A stretch of 64,000 nt of DNA from Gonatopus flavifemur (Eukaryota > Arthropoda > Insecta > Hymenoptera > Dryinidae), in NCBI GenBank assembly GCA_018340375.1, contig JAFFJZ010000001.1, forward strand, positions 62,736,001 through 62,800,000. The letters run 5' to 3'. The notes under the pieces were generated by a model that did not search any database, had not been told where the DNA came from, and was given only the letters and a program-made list of their open reading frames with translations. Shown here in pieces: positions 25,553-37,287 of this stretch; position 1 is the stretch's first letter, and each line of letters starts with the position of its first letter. The position numbers and the translations under genes are program-made.

Positions 25553-26052
25553 TAATGAAATATTACTGTGCCAAAAGTGAACAAAATTTTTCTGCCAGGG
25601 TATACACGCATTCATGAACGAGTTTGTTTCACATCAGACGCAAAACTTGAAAAAGTTCCTCAATTGCAGGAACCGCAGACTATTTATTGAAATTCAATTC
25701 TCAACAATGTTGAAATGAAAATTCAAGTATCGCATCAACGTTGACGAGTAGAGAATGTCATTCATGTTCAGACAAACAAAATATGAACGGAGTTAGAAAT
25801 CTGGTTCTAATGACCATCAGACATAGTTGCAATCATGAATCCTTGACTAGTATCCTATGCGACTATAGTTTCCATGCCAATCTTCGTTTTCCCTCTGTTG
25901 AGTTCAAATGAGGGATGAATTCCATGTTCGTAAAACGTCAACAACATTCAATGATTGAATGTGATTAACATGTTTTGAACCTTTGAAACCTCTGGAGTGA
26001 CAAGCATTCAAGTCTTGAAAATTATATAAAACCATTACCCAATAAGAGCTCT

Positions 26053-26054
<2 letters not shown>

Positions 26055-26094
<40 letters not shown>
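26055..26094 (+). repeat. (CT)20 microsatellite
   Basis: Forty uninterrupted bases of CT repeat, preceded by the related AAGAGCTCTTA. It lies between the two mariners. Confidence 0.98.
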
Positions 26095-26098
<4 letters not shown>

Positions 26099-26276
26099 AA
26101 AGAAATTATATAATTATTCAAATAGCATTGAATAGTGAAATATCTTAATTCGACACATAATGGAAGTGATTCTAATAAGATAATTTAATTCTAATACAGA
26201 ATATTTCAGGTCCGCAGAATTTCGTCACTTTGAAATTCTATTCCTCGCAAAATTCATGCCTTTTGATTGTCAATTA

Positions 26277-27571
26277 CAGGTTGGTTGAAAAGTTTTGAAA
26301 GTAAAAATGAAAGAATGTGTATTTTTTGATGAAATGATTTTTTTTATTCAATATAGTCTCCCTCAACTTCAACACACTTATTCCAACGATCCTCCAATAA
26401 TTTTATACCATCTCTGTAATGATTTTCCGGAAGCTCCGCAAAATACCGTTCCACAGCTGCAATAGCTTCTTCATTCGACGAAAAACCCTTTCCACGAAGG
26501 GATTGTTTCAAATTTCTGAAGAGGTAATAGTCGGAGGGAGCCAAATCTGGTGAATACGGTGGGTGTTCAAGCAATTCGTACTTCAATTCGTTCAGTTTAG
26601 CCATCGCCAGAACACTTGTGTGAACACGTGCATTGTCTTGATGAAAAATGATTTTTTTCTTCCGTAAACCGGGTCTTTTTTCACGAATTTTCTCATCCAA
26701 CTGGTCCAAAAGGTTGCAATAATATTCAGGGTTAATTGTTTTACCTTTTTCGAGATAATCAATCAACAGAACCCCTCTTGCGTCCCAAAAAACCGATGCT
26801 AAAACTTTTTTTGCCGATCGTCCCGACTTCACCCGTTTTGGAGCTCAGCAACTAGCTTCAGTCCACTGTAAACGTTCTTGTTTCAGTTTAGGATCATGAT
26901 GGTAGATCCAAGTCTCGTCCACAGTTACGAAACGACGCGAAAAAATCGGTCTTATTCTGCTTAAAACGCTCCAAATTACGCTGAGAAATTTGTTTTCGAT
27001 TCAGTTTTTGTTGAATTGTCAACGAATGCGGCACTCACTTTCCAAAAAGCTTTTTCATATGTAATTCTTCGTGTAAAATATGGAGTACTCGTTCATCCGA
27101 GATGCCTATGGTATCAGCAATTTCACGCTTAGTCAAACTCGGATCTTTACAAATAATATCATAGACTTGCTCAATGATGTCTGATTTCGTTGCACTTTTT
27201 GGACGTCCACTACGTGATTGATCTTCAACGCTTGTACGACCACGTTTAAACTCTAAAACCCATCGATGTACAGTTGGAAATGAAGGAGCAGATTCCTTCA
27301 ACACTTTCTTCATTTTAGTATGAATTTCCATTGCTGATGAACCTTCCAAAACAAAGAATTTTATCACTGCACGATATTCGGATTTTTCCATTTTCACAAA
27401 ATACACTGACACGTCAACTTCGAATGGCTTGTAAACAAAGAATGAATTGACAGATCGGGATAAAATTGTGTGTGTGTGTTCAAATGAAGGATGAAATATA
27501 AAAATAGCGTATAAATTTTCATTCCTGTACTGGTTGATAGGTGTCGCTTTCGAAACTTTTCAACCAACCTG
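26277..27571 (-). mobile_element. Near-full-length mariner, copy 2 (decayed)
   Basis: 1295 bp. The ends are inverted repeats CAGGTTGGTTGAAAAGTTT, extending to (T/C)GAAAG. TA is duplicated at 26275-26276 and 27572-27573. Its ends are unrelated to those of the mariner at 24259, so the two belong to different lineages and did not arise by local duplication. The transposase is on the minus strand. Confidence 0.93.
26344..27391 (-). pseudogene. Mariner transposase (DD34D), triad intact, frame broken
   Basis: I start it at the methionine at 27391 (MEKSEYRAVIKFFVLEG), which fits the family N-terminus better than the upstream one at 27412. The first helix-turn-helix leads to FKRGRTSVEDQSRSGRPKSA, then LTKREIADTIGISDERVLHI and LHEELHMKKLFGK. 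The catalytic domain shows VDETWIYHHDP, KKVLASVFWDARG, IDYLEKGKTI, FHQDNARVHTS and YSPDLAPSDYYLF, ending GDYIE. All three catalytic aspartates are present with DD34D spacing. Inactivating changes are TGA at 27037-27035 in place of the conserved tryptophan of WVPH, a one-base insertion near 26938-26946 just before the DETW motif, and TGA at 26847-26845. With so few lesions this is the better preserved of the two. Confidence 0.93.
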
Positions 27572-28005
27572 TAAATAAAAATCACGTGATACTGACAACT
27601 CTGAGAAGTTGATAACTTCAGCTACCATTCTTGACGCGAAATCGTCACGCTTCACGTTAATACCTATTCACTCGATGGAAATATTAGATTGTAGTAATTT
27701 ATAGTGCATCAAGTAGAACGTATAATTTCCTTCAAATTCAATCGTTCAGAATCTAATGAATGATACATCAAAAAAATAATTCAGAGAAAATGTATCATTT
27801 GATTTTGATTTTTTTATTCATATATTCATCTCTTTTCGTTGACGTTATCAATATTCGTGAGAATATCATTCATATTTATACAGTTTAGATCGTCCAACAA
27901 AATTTTCAAGTAATGTGAGATTGGAATTTTTTAAAAACCATTTTAGTATGTATGAAGAGAACCTACTGAAAAAATCCAGTATTATTCTACACATTTGTAT
28001 ATCTG

Positions 28006-28236
28006 CACTGTAAATTCAAATGTCTCTTTCTGATACATTCAGAGTATTCAAATGGTGTAGTCACTTTTTAAATACTTGAAAGTGTGTAAATATACCCAGA
28101 AAATAGATCGAATGTTTTATTTTGTCACATTGAATCTGAATCATCGACATATTTATACACTTCAAAGTGTTTAAAAAGTGAATACACGATTTAAACACTC
28201 TAAATGTATTGAAATAAAGCACTTAAATTTGCAATG
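28006..28236. mobile_element. Palindromic MITE with CAYTG ends
   Basis: It starts CACTGTAAATTCAAATG and ends with the complement of CATTGCAAATTTAAGTG. Pairing continues through ATACATT(C/T)AGAGT, GTAGTCACTTTTTAAA (against GTATTCACTTTTTAAA) and GAAAGTGT(G/A)TAAATAT. The 231-bp segment is a near-complete imperfect hairpin with no coding content. Confidence 0.65.
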
Positions 28237-30648
28237 TGAATTCAACGGGAGCTCAGAATATTCAAATCTAGAATTCGAGAACGAGAAATATCAATTTCAA
28301 AGAATAATCAAGGTACCTCCTGAATTACATCGAGTACATCACAAATAATTCACGGTGTTCCTGAATAATTCGCTCTTCATTCCTTCATTCATCTCTTCTT
28401 TTCTGTAATTGTAGTTTTTGAATTATTTCCTTCATCTTTCAATACCATCCTCAAAATTTATTTTCATTTCCATCTGGATAGTCCACTGAACTCTGTTTCC
28501 ATACGTGTGAAATTATTTGTGTTCTTTCGTACAAGTCGCGTACGATTTTCGTTCTTTATCTATCATCATCTATCAGTATCTATCATCTATCCCTGGAGTT
28601 TTCGAGTTCATTCTATCCATCCTCTCTCGTTCTCATTCTTTCAAATCTCCGCTTTTGTTCGAATATATCAGTTTCCCACAAGTTTAGAGATATCTTGTGT
28701 ACCTTTGTCTTAATGCATTGTTATATTCGACTTATCGATGTTGAATCCTGTCCCTCGATGCCAATGCTCTCCATATATCGTGCATCTTGTCTCTATTTCC
28801 CTCTGAATTTGATCTGTCGATTGTTCTCAATTTTCTGCACTCGGTGTATCACAATCCCCCTTTGTCAATTAGAACTTCTGCCTCTTCACATTGAATAACC
28901 ACTTTTATTCTGCTTCAAACGTCTAACATGTATCGAATATATAAATTCGTATCACAACAATTATAAATATTTTTCAGGGAAATAGTTCTCTTGAGAGTAC
29001 TTTTCTGGTTCTGCAACTTCAATATTTCAGTATCTCATTGGTCTCAATGATTTCACAACTCTTCTCTAAATCTCCTTAAATTCAAGTAGGTATTCCATTA
29101 CTACTTCACCATTAATATCCGCTCTCGATTTGCATGAGAAGTCTTTCATCGCGTTTCCAACGTATCGCAGCTACCCTCGGTTCCCTGATATTTACGTAAC
29201 AGAAATTCTTTCGTAGCGGAATTTGTAAATCCTGTTAAGAATAACCATTTTCCCGCCCTTCCCTCATGTATTTGTTGAAAAGTTCTATCGATTCATATTA
29301 TCTTTCGTGTATTTTTCTGAGCACGTACTTCCCCACGATCTAGCTAGCTTTCCTTATCTCTCCCCAACTACAGCATTCCAATTTCCAGAAATTATTAAAT
29401 TCTCTTCTATCACATATTTTATAGAACTTTTTTATTATCATTCTCGTACCAAGAGCCAGGCACGCGCGCGTGTACACGCTAATACGTTAAACGACAATAC
29501 CTCTTGTTCCATTAAAAATTTTATCCACAATCGCCACTGTATTCAATTGTGAATAATTCTTTACATTATCCAACTCGGTTTCTCTATTTTTTATCTCGCG
29601 TTATCATTCCCATCTTTCTCTCTTTGAAATTCCATATAAATAATTCCACATCATCCCTCTCCATAGACGCGTTTATTCATCTTCCTCTTTTTCCCTTCAC
29701 TCTCTGTTTTTCTATTGTGAAAAATATTTCCTTGAACCTTAGAGCTTTTTCGCCTTTGTTTCAACCATTTTTCGGATTCTGAACGCCAAGTGGAAACGCT
29801 CGTTTCAGTTTCTCCACGTTTAAACGTTGGAAAATTGACACGAGCCAGTCCACTCGAAGACACTCGAGATCCATGGGAGTTTAATTTGAGTAGCAAACAA
29901 GAGAAGTGCTAGAATTGTCAGCGGAGCTGCTGGATAATATAATTGCCACGCGTATCAAAATCAATGAGATCGATGAATAGTATATGACCCTACATTCGAG
30001 TGAACTAGATGATGAAACGAGCCTCGCGCTTCCTCTCTCCGAATATAAATATTTCAATTGATACGACTCACGCGTATCAGGCAAATTGACATTTCATACG
30101 ACAGCTGAATTTCTTTCCCGGATCTCCGAAAGGAAATTTTATATTTTCCTTTCCGAGAGATCCAACACGTTGAGGATCAAAGTTACAATTCCACTAAAAC
30201 TTTATGCAATGTTGATCCGACGTACGAAAAGTAGATATTTTATTCATCGCAGCGCCGAGAATTTCTAGAAACAAAATTAGCAAAGTCTGCTCGAAGTTAC
30301 ACTGAACATGAGTAGTCATTAATTTCTGAATACAACTATGTATTCAAACGTAAGAGATACTTCAATCAAGGCTATGGAGCGGATTCACGAACGACAGAAG
30401 AGATACTGTTTGCAAAATTTTCAAATGAATTGAGTACTGTTTATATTAGACATTTATACACAACTTTCATCAAAGTGTAAATTCATTCGAATGAGATCAT
30501 TTCATTTTCTCTAGATGGATCAACGAGAACGTATTTGATTCGATATTTTCTTTCATTTCATAGAAATTCTATTTGGCGCGTTGAAAAGTCGTTTTCTAAT
30601 TTAATGATCAAATTTCCGATGAACCAGAAAAAATAATAATTATATGCG
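28237..30648. other. Pyrimidine-rich spacer, no gene
   Basis: A long stretch biased to T and C on the plus strand with no domain in any frame. A short hairpin at 30120-30163 pairs GGATCTCCGAAAGGAAA with TTTCCTTTCCGAGAGATCC, with one or two irregularities and an AT-rich loop. Nothing else is recognisable. Confidence 0.45.
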
Positions 30649-31777
30649 CTTGATCAAAATGCCCAAGTGGATACTATATATACAGACTTCTCAAAGGCTT
30701 TTGACAGAGTTGATCATAATATATTGTTAAATAAATTAAGTAATTTAGGTATTCGAAGCAATTTTTTTGTCGTGGTTACAGAGTTATATTCTGAATCGTA
30801 CGCAATCAGTTCGTGTCTCTCAATATTTCTCTGATTCATTTTTTGTATCCTCAGGTGTACCGCAAGGCTCACATCTAGGTCCTTTATTATTTATTATTTT
30901 CATTAATGATATCTCTACGATTTTCAAGTACTGCACACATCTTCTTTTTGCTGATGACCTGAAACTGTTTATGATTATAAGAACTTACAGAGATGCTCAA
31001 AATCTGCAATCTGATTTGGATCGGTTACAATCTTGGTGTGTGCTATCTAATATGTCATTAAATCTCACTAAATGCCATGCGATGAGATTTCATAGAGGTA
31101 AAAATGCTATTTATTTTCCTTATAACTTGTCTCATTCTCTGTTATCACCTATAAATACTGTTCGTGATCTTGGAGTTTCATTTGACTCTCGTTTTAACTT
31201 CTCAGATCATTACAATCACATAGTTGGTACTTCCATGAAATCTCTCGGATTCATCAAGCGCGTTTGTAAAGATTTTCGTGATCCTGTTGCACTTCGAACA
31301 CTGTATTGTACTTTAGTTAGACCTCATCTTGAGTATGCGTCTCAAATTTGGAGTCCTCATCTAATTCGGGATTGTACAGACTTGGAAAGAGTTCAGCATA
31401 AGTTTCTGCGTTTTGCTGCCTATCGGATAGGCCGTCCGTTGAGCGTTACTTGTCATGATTACTCATTGATTATGGCTCTACTCAACTTGCCTCCCTTGGA
31501 ATCACGTCGTTTGTTCAATGATTTTTCATTTTTGTATAAAATTGTTAATGGGAAAATTCGCTGCCCTCAACTGCTTGGACTTGTACGTTTTAATGTCCCT
31601 TCTCGTTTATTGAGGCGCCCTAAATTGTTCAATCCAATTTCTTATAAATCGAGACACGGTTATTCTGATCCGGTGAATCGGATATCTATCCTAGCAAATT
31701 CTTACAGTGATGTGCTTGAATTATTTTCATCTCATTCTGATCTTAGGAATTCTCTTTCTCTTATTTGTCAAATTTAA
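30649..31777 (+). pseudogene. Reverse transcriptase fragment of a LINE
   Basis: The first 40 codons (frame of 30649) carry the A motif, DTIYTDFSKAFDRVDHN, with a catalytic aspartate. A run of seven T at 30762-30768, one too many, then shifts the frame, and reading continues in the frame of 30767 for about 336 codons. That part shows SWLQSYILNRTQSVRV, the B motif SGVPQGSHLGPLLF, the C motif FADDLKLF with the catalytic aspartate pair, LGVSFDSRFNF, and a C-terminal region with YCTLVRPHLEYASQIWSPH. It ends at TAA 31775-31777. The motif set fits the Jockey/CR1-like assemblage of insect LINEs; the clade is not certain. Apart from one homopolymer frameshift the reading is clean, so the copy is either fairly recent or the shift is a sequencing error. 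Confidence 0.88.
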
Positions 31778-31966
31778 TATCTAATTGTCCTTTTCACCTA
31801 TAATTATGCACTATAAATGTTGTTGTAATATAAGATGCATGTAGTCGAGCTTAACATGATGCTTAATGCTTTGATGTATGATATATATAATGTGGTTCAA
31901 ATAATGTATATTCTATGTACCAAAGGATCTTTTATACCCGTATAAACAAAATGAATAAATAAATAA
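30649..31966 (+). mobile_element. 5'-truncated non-LTR retrotransposon (LINE)
   Basis: Homology starts abruptly inside the reverse transcriptase and runs to a 3' tail of GAATAAATAAATAAAT. ATATGCG occurs just before the start (30642-30648) and just after the tail (31967-31973), a plausible 7-bp target-site duplication. 5' truncation, an A-rich repeat tail and a short direct duplication are the signature of target-primed reverse transcription. The endonuclease region and all 5' parts are missing. Confidence 0.85.
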
Positions 31967-31973
31967 ATATGCG

Positions 31974-34684
31974 GTACGCAAGGGTTTGTATTCGACGATA
32001 GACGGTCTCCAACGGAATTAGCAGAAACTGGAAACTGTAAACACCTCACCGCACATTCCTCAATGTGGCGTGACTGTTGTGGTACGATTTCCGTTGACCA
32101 TATTAGGTAATCTTGAGCGATAGTCGAAATTATCGTAGTCGAGGAACTCGTTACTGTTGGCCTGCTCGAATATAATACCACTGAATTGGCGTTTGTTCGT
32201 TCGATTCGAGTAAAATTTTATCTCGAAATTAGGAATATATTGGAATTAGTCTGACTTCCTGGCAGATCTGGGGATCTATGGGATTGAAAAATCATTCACA
32301 GAGGTGAAGAACTTTTCATCGTATCTTAGAAAACTTCTGTCTCAGTTTCCGAAATTGATTAGTTGCGGGGCATAAATGATTCCACATAATCGGGAAACAA
32401 AATTCATCATTGAAACACAAAACATTATCATTCTCCGCATCTTTGCAGAATTTTCTGAATAAAGATGAAAGTAGAAGAACACGATGAATGATTCATACAC
32501 AATCAAGCCTGATGGATACGCGTATATATAACAGGTCTATTATAATCCACTGAACTGTAAGAGATACATGATAATATTCCAAGCCACATCTTCTGAGACA
32601 GCAATTTTTCTCTTTCATACATTCCTCGCCCCTAAAAGAGCGTATGTTAATAAACGCCGAAATAGGCGCTCGTCATTTCTCTTTTAATCTTTATCTCCTC
32701 ATAGCCTACGGTGAGATTAATCTCGACGCGTATCAGTAAGATACGCGCCACCGTCCATGTATCTCTTGAGAGCGTGCCCATCGGAAGGATAAAACCTCCT
32801 CCGGGACTGAACAGACAAAAGTCTCACATTTCTCGCATGACAATGAGCTTTTGTATGCTATGTGTTCATTTTGAAACATTGCAGATGTTATTTATCATAT
32901 CTCCTCCACGTTCTTTGAACGTCATTGTTGCTGAAATACAAAACACAATCGTTGAAGATCGATACTTCCGTAATTTTCGATCTACAATGATTAACCTTAC
33001 AAACTTACTGGAACAGATTTAGAGACTAATCGCCTCTCATTATGGTAGAGAAGAAGACGATCACAAGCGGTAAAAGTCTTAGACGAATAACTCAATTTAG
33101 AAGTTTTCACTGTTCCGTGAGGCACGCGAGAAGATACATTCGAGTACAGTCGGAGAATAATTGAGTCATTGAAAAGATATGTTGTATCGGGTTGCAGATT
33201 GGATAACTCGAATTTCTTATATTTTGCTGAAAAAGTTGTGATGAAAATTACAAAACGAAACAAAGTGTCGGTTCATTCGTAGGGGAATAATTATTTTCAT
33301 TTCTGTCAATCTCAATGACACACAATGTTCGAATTGATGAAATTATCAATGATGAATGACATAACTGTGCCACGGTTATGAAAGTTTCAACGTACACGGA
33401 CGTCAGTCTCGATAATGACCACTTCCCACGCGGACAAAAATCAGTGTCGATTGGATAATAAATTGCTTGTTCGAAGTGAAGGATTTATTGATGTTTAATT
33501 GAATTAGTATTATATTATGTATGAAAATTGATTGCCAGGGTTCAACGAATTTGCAGTATTTTTATGAAAATAAAGTGAAGAAACGTGGAATTAAAATCAT
33601 ATTTGGTTTCTTACTAGAAATTCACATTCATCGAATGAACTCTTTCAAAATTTCAGATATGAAGAAAGAGGTATTCTTGACAAAAATAAAATTGGAGTGA
33701 AATCAAATTAACGAGTTTAACAAATCTCTTGGAAGTTACAACAAACGAATGCTTAAATAATTTAGAAAGATAAATTCTCGTTCTTATCATTATTCAAACA
33801 CAATTCTCAAACAATTCATTCAAATAGGCTTCATTCATAAACCAGCCTTCATTGCTCTCAACAATAGGTAGTTCATTTTATACGCTCTGATACTATTCGA
33901 GACATGCTTATGCAAATACTTGGATGAATATTCATAATATCGAAAAACGACTTAATTCGAAAGTTTCTTACAAACGGTTAATCAGAGAGAAAATAAGGAA
34001 GAACTCGCAGGGATTTCACAGAGATCTGGGTTTGTAATTTATGAGTTTCTTCATTTTTCAACAGAATCTTCAACTTTGAAAAGAACTCGGAAATTATGAG
34101 ATTTAAGATAATGATGTAACAATAAGTCATAGATTATTTACAAAGTTCAACCAGTTTATTCAGTAGCAGTCCACAATTATAATGAATTCCATTATTTTCC
34201 ATCCTCGAATTTTTGGATATTCATTTCATTCGATAACCCAGATAGAAATATATTATTCTTGGAGTTTGAATCGTTTGTATAGCAGTGAAACGAAAATTCA
34301 AACTCACGAAATGTAATAAATCATCGTTATTGATCTTCCGAAATTGACTCCTTGGAACTAAAAACATCGTTTGAGTAATGGACTGCAAAATTTTGTGTAT
34401 TCAATAGCCAAATATTGTGTTATTCCATTAATAATTCGTTTCAATAAACGATTCAAACTTCAACAACTGTTGCTTCTCTGTTGCTCTACCAATTTGTGTT
34501 TTGTTCTTGATCTCACGTGCCATAGCTCCGACAACAACTTTCAATTTTGCTGCATGTTCCTGCGCTTTTGGCGACGCAACCTCCTAGCAACTTCTCAACA
34601 ACAGTTGCTACGTGATGTTGGGAAATTGTTGCGAATTTTTCTAGCACTTTGCTGTCTGAGTTACAATGAGACAACTGTGATAGG
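31974..34684. other. No gene seen
   Basis: Neither strand shows a recognisable domain, and I found no terminal repeats. Open frames of 88-103 residues near 31897-33263 lack motifs. Confidence 0.45.
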
Positions 34685-34965
34685 ATAGGCGCAGTACTGC
34701 ACCAGTACTGGCCGAGACTGGCACGGTACTGGCATTTGTCTGGGATGCTAACGCTTTTCTGTACTGGGGATTCAGTACTGATACTATTATTCACAATCAG
34801 TGCAGTGCCTGTACTGGATCAGTACCTGGTCGGTATTGAGCTCTCGGTACTGGTTCATCAGCACAGGCATTGTACTGTATTTTTGTATCCAGTACCGATC
34901 CCGTACGTATTGGCCAAACGTTGAAAACCCAATACTGGCAATGTACTGCACCTGTCGTCAACATT
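34685..34965. repeat. Block dense in GTACTG/CAGTAC motifs
   Basis: Within about 280 bp the motif GTACTG or its complement CAGTAC occurs more than ten times, often extended to GTACTGG, and begins with CAGTACTGCACCAGTACTGG. The block is GC-richer than its flanks. The spacing is irregular, so it is not a simple tandem array. It may be the core of a GC-rich foldback element; its borders are not clear. Confidence 0.5.
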
Positions 34966-35236
34966 GGCATAATTCAGATTTTTCTGATAGAGTATAATCA
35001 TTTTACGTTTCATCAATCCTTTTTAGCAACAGGGAACCACTATTGGTAAAACAAGTAGAATTTATCGCTGAACGATCTATGATATTTTATTCAGTCTAAA
35101 TTCAGCCGAGGAATGATGATATGTCGCTTGTTCCAGGCTTGAATGAATGCTGAGACAATCGTAGCTTTTCGTCATGTTTTTATCAACATAGATTGTCAAG
35201 ATTTCACAATAAATTTCAAATCACAAAATATTCATA

Positions 35237-36145
35237 CCCATATAGAAATTTACAATTGGCGCTAGCATGGTGCAACGTAGATAAACTATGGCCAAGGCTT
35301 GACAACCAAGCATGGCGCAAACCTGGAATGATAACATCATTTTATGATTCACCTACGTGTTTTTCCAATGAAATCCCATCATTGATGGAACAATAGCAAT
35401 GAAATATACTATCATTGACAAACAATTGGAATTTTTGTTCGTCAATGTGGCGCCAATGATCAAAGTAAAAAATATTTAACCCAGAAATATATAAAAAGTA
35501 TGCGCATTTCGCAATTTCTGACATATGTTGTTTGAGGTCTCATTGTTTTCCCCTCATTTGTTTGTGAATAAGTCGGCGTCTTTTGTCGGTAAATTTTGCC
35601 ATGAGAAGTAGACACAATGTATGTTAGCTCAGCGGTAGGAGCCCTCTGGTGTGACTCATAGTAAAGAGCAATTGACTGTTCTTTCAAAGACTTACTTGAG
35701 CCTTATATATCCTTCGTATACGCGTTTCATCACTCGCGAGAAAAACACTTGATTAGTAATGTAGCAAAAATATTATATAGGTTGCCAATATTGAGCCATG
35801 CTATTACCAATGATCGGCGCTACATTGAAAGCTAATTTCTACCGAAACTAGGCCAAAGTTTGGGGCAATATTGAACCACATTTCAAATGATCCTGGCGTT
35901 GAATGGAATCTATCGTTTAGTCAATGTTGGGCCAAGGATGAGCCAAGCAAGAGCCAAGCTTGGCACAATTGTGCTACAATAATAGGCTGACAAATGAAAT
36001 CCGTCGAACACCGACATCGGTGCAACATTGTATGTATTGTTAATCAACATTGAAGATTTATAGATTGCCCAGCCTCGTCTGTCAACATTGCGCCAAGCTA
36101 TATTTTATTGTCAGCATTGGCGAAGCCCAAAAATTTTTGTATGGG
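35237..36145 (+). mobile_element. Family A repeat, copy 1, TA-flanked
   Basis: It starts CCCATATAGAAATTTAC and ends with the complement of CCCATACAAAAATTT. TA lies immediately outside both ends (35235-35236 and 36146-36147). From about 35277 on it aligns with 57998-58860 over its whole length, for example AACATCATTTTATGAT, AGGAGCCCTCTGGTGT, GATCGGCGCTACATTGAAA and TAGATTGCC near the end. The recurring theme is TTGGCRCAA/TTGCGCCAA and GCCAAG. A tRNA A-box-like TTAGCTCAGCGGTAGGAG occurs at about 35626. It has no open frame of note, so it is non-autonomous. Confidence 0.65.
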
Positions 36146-36835
36146 TACATTCCGCATATTCCAATGCTGCTATAAATAATTAACAATAGAATTGTTGTTT
36201 TTTTTTATAATAGTTAGATAGGGAATTCTATTCAAAATCAAAATTGAAGAATTCTATTATTACATTCACTCACGAAGTCCTACTCCCATGAAACATCGAA
36301 CATAATCGTATAAAAAATCATATACCTCACGTTACATCCGTATGATCATCAAGTTATAAGAATCTGAGCCTTGCAATTTCAACGTAATACACGTATCAGA
36401 ATCACCACAACATTCCGAAAGCGTACATTTCGACGCATAGTACATCTTCGTGACACATTCAAACGTTGTGTTACTAGACCATATCTTGCAATAAAGAATA
36501 TTATCAGGCAGATATGACTGGATTACGTGCCACGCTTTTTATGACCCATTCTAAGATAGATAGTAGGTATAAATGTATACATTCATGCAGTAAATATATT
36601 AGCATTGACGTGACATGCGAATACAGTTATGATATAAATTTATGAATACGCGTCGGATTTCACTGTTCAAAGTTAATTCTACACAGGAAAATATATCGTG
36701 GAATTGAGAGTAAAATTATGACTTTGAGCATTAACTTTTGAAATGTTTGATGTAGTTACAAGCATGAAATATAAATATTCAATATTTTTCATATCCACTG
36801 TAAAAAATGTGTGAAGTTTTTCTTCACATTGTTCC

Positions 36836-36981
36836 CTGTAAAAAGAAAGTCTTAAATTTAGCTCATTTCATGGCTGAATCTATGATACAAACAAATCACA
36901 CCGAAAAAACAATCACCGAGACAATGGAGAACGCATTGTCTGAAATTGAGATGCAAACAGATTAAGACTTTCTTTTTACAG
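36836..36981 (+). mobile_element. 146-bp MITE, copy 1 of an inverted pair
   Basis: It is bounded by CTGTAAAAAGAAAGTCTTAA and the complement ending TTAAGACTTTCTTTTTACAG. It holds AGCTCATTTCATGGCTGAAT and CCGAAAAAACAATC. It is matched base for base in length by the inverted copy at 37142-37287. Non-coding. Confidence 0.75.
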
Positions 36982-37141
36982 TGTTGGTGGATTCGTCCCA
37001 CGTTCCACCACTTTGAGGAATTATATTGGTTTTTTGGTGTTGAATTCTCTACGATTGCAGGAAAAGTCCACCAAAACTATAGTGAAAAATTTCCCATCTA
37101 TGGAGGAAATTTGCTCCCACCATTTTTTATAATGTTGTTCA

Positions 37142-37287
37142 CTGTAAGAAGAAAGTCTCAATCTGTTTGCATCTTAATTCCAGACAATGCTCTTTCCATT
37201 GTGTCGGCGATTGTTTTTTCGGCTTAATTTGTTTGCATCATAGATTCAGCCATGAAATGAGCTGAATTTAAGACTTTCTTTTTACAG
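37142..37287 (-). mobile_element. 146-bp MITE, copy 2 of an inverted pair
   Basis: On the minus strand it starts CTGTAAAAAGAAAGTCTTAA, continues AGCTCATTTCATGGCTGAAT, and ends CTTTCTTCTTACAG. It differs from copy 1 at scattered positions only. About 160 bp separate the two copies, so the whole of 36836-37287 can fold into one large hairpin. Confidence 0.75.

Larger units (their letters stand above)
24052..25600. mobile_element. MITE split by a mariner insertion
   Basis: Outer ends CCCTGGGGGAAAAATTT and the complement of CCCTGGCAGAAAAATTTTG, plus a shared subterminal CACTTTTGGCACA, flank the mariner at 24259-25552. TA lies immediately outside both ends (24050-24051 and 25601-25602). Subtracting the mariner and one TA leaves about 253 bp, the same size range as the other MITEs in the window. 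Confidence 0.65.
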
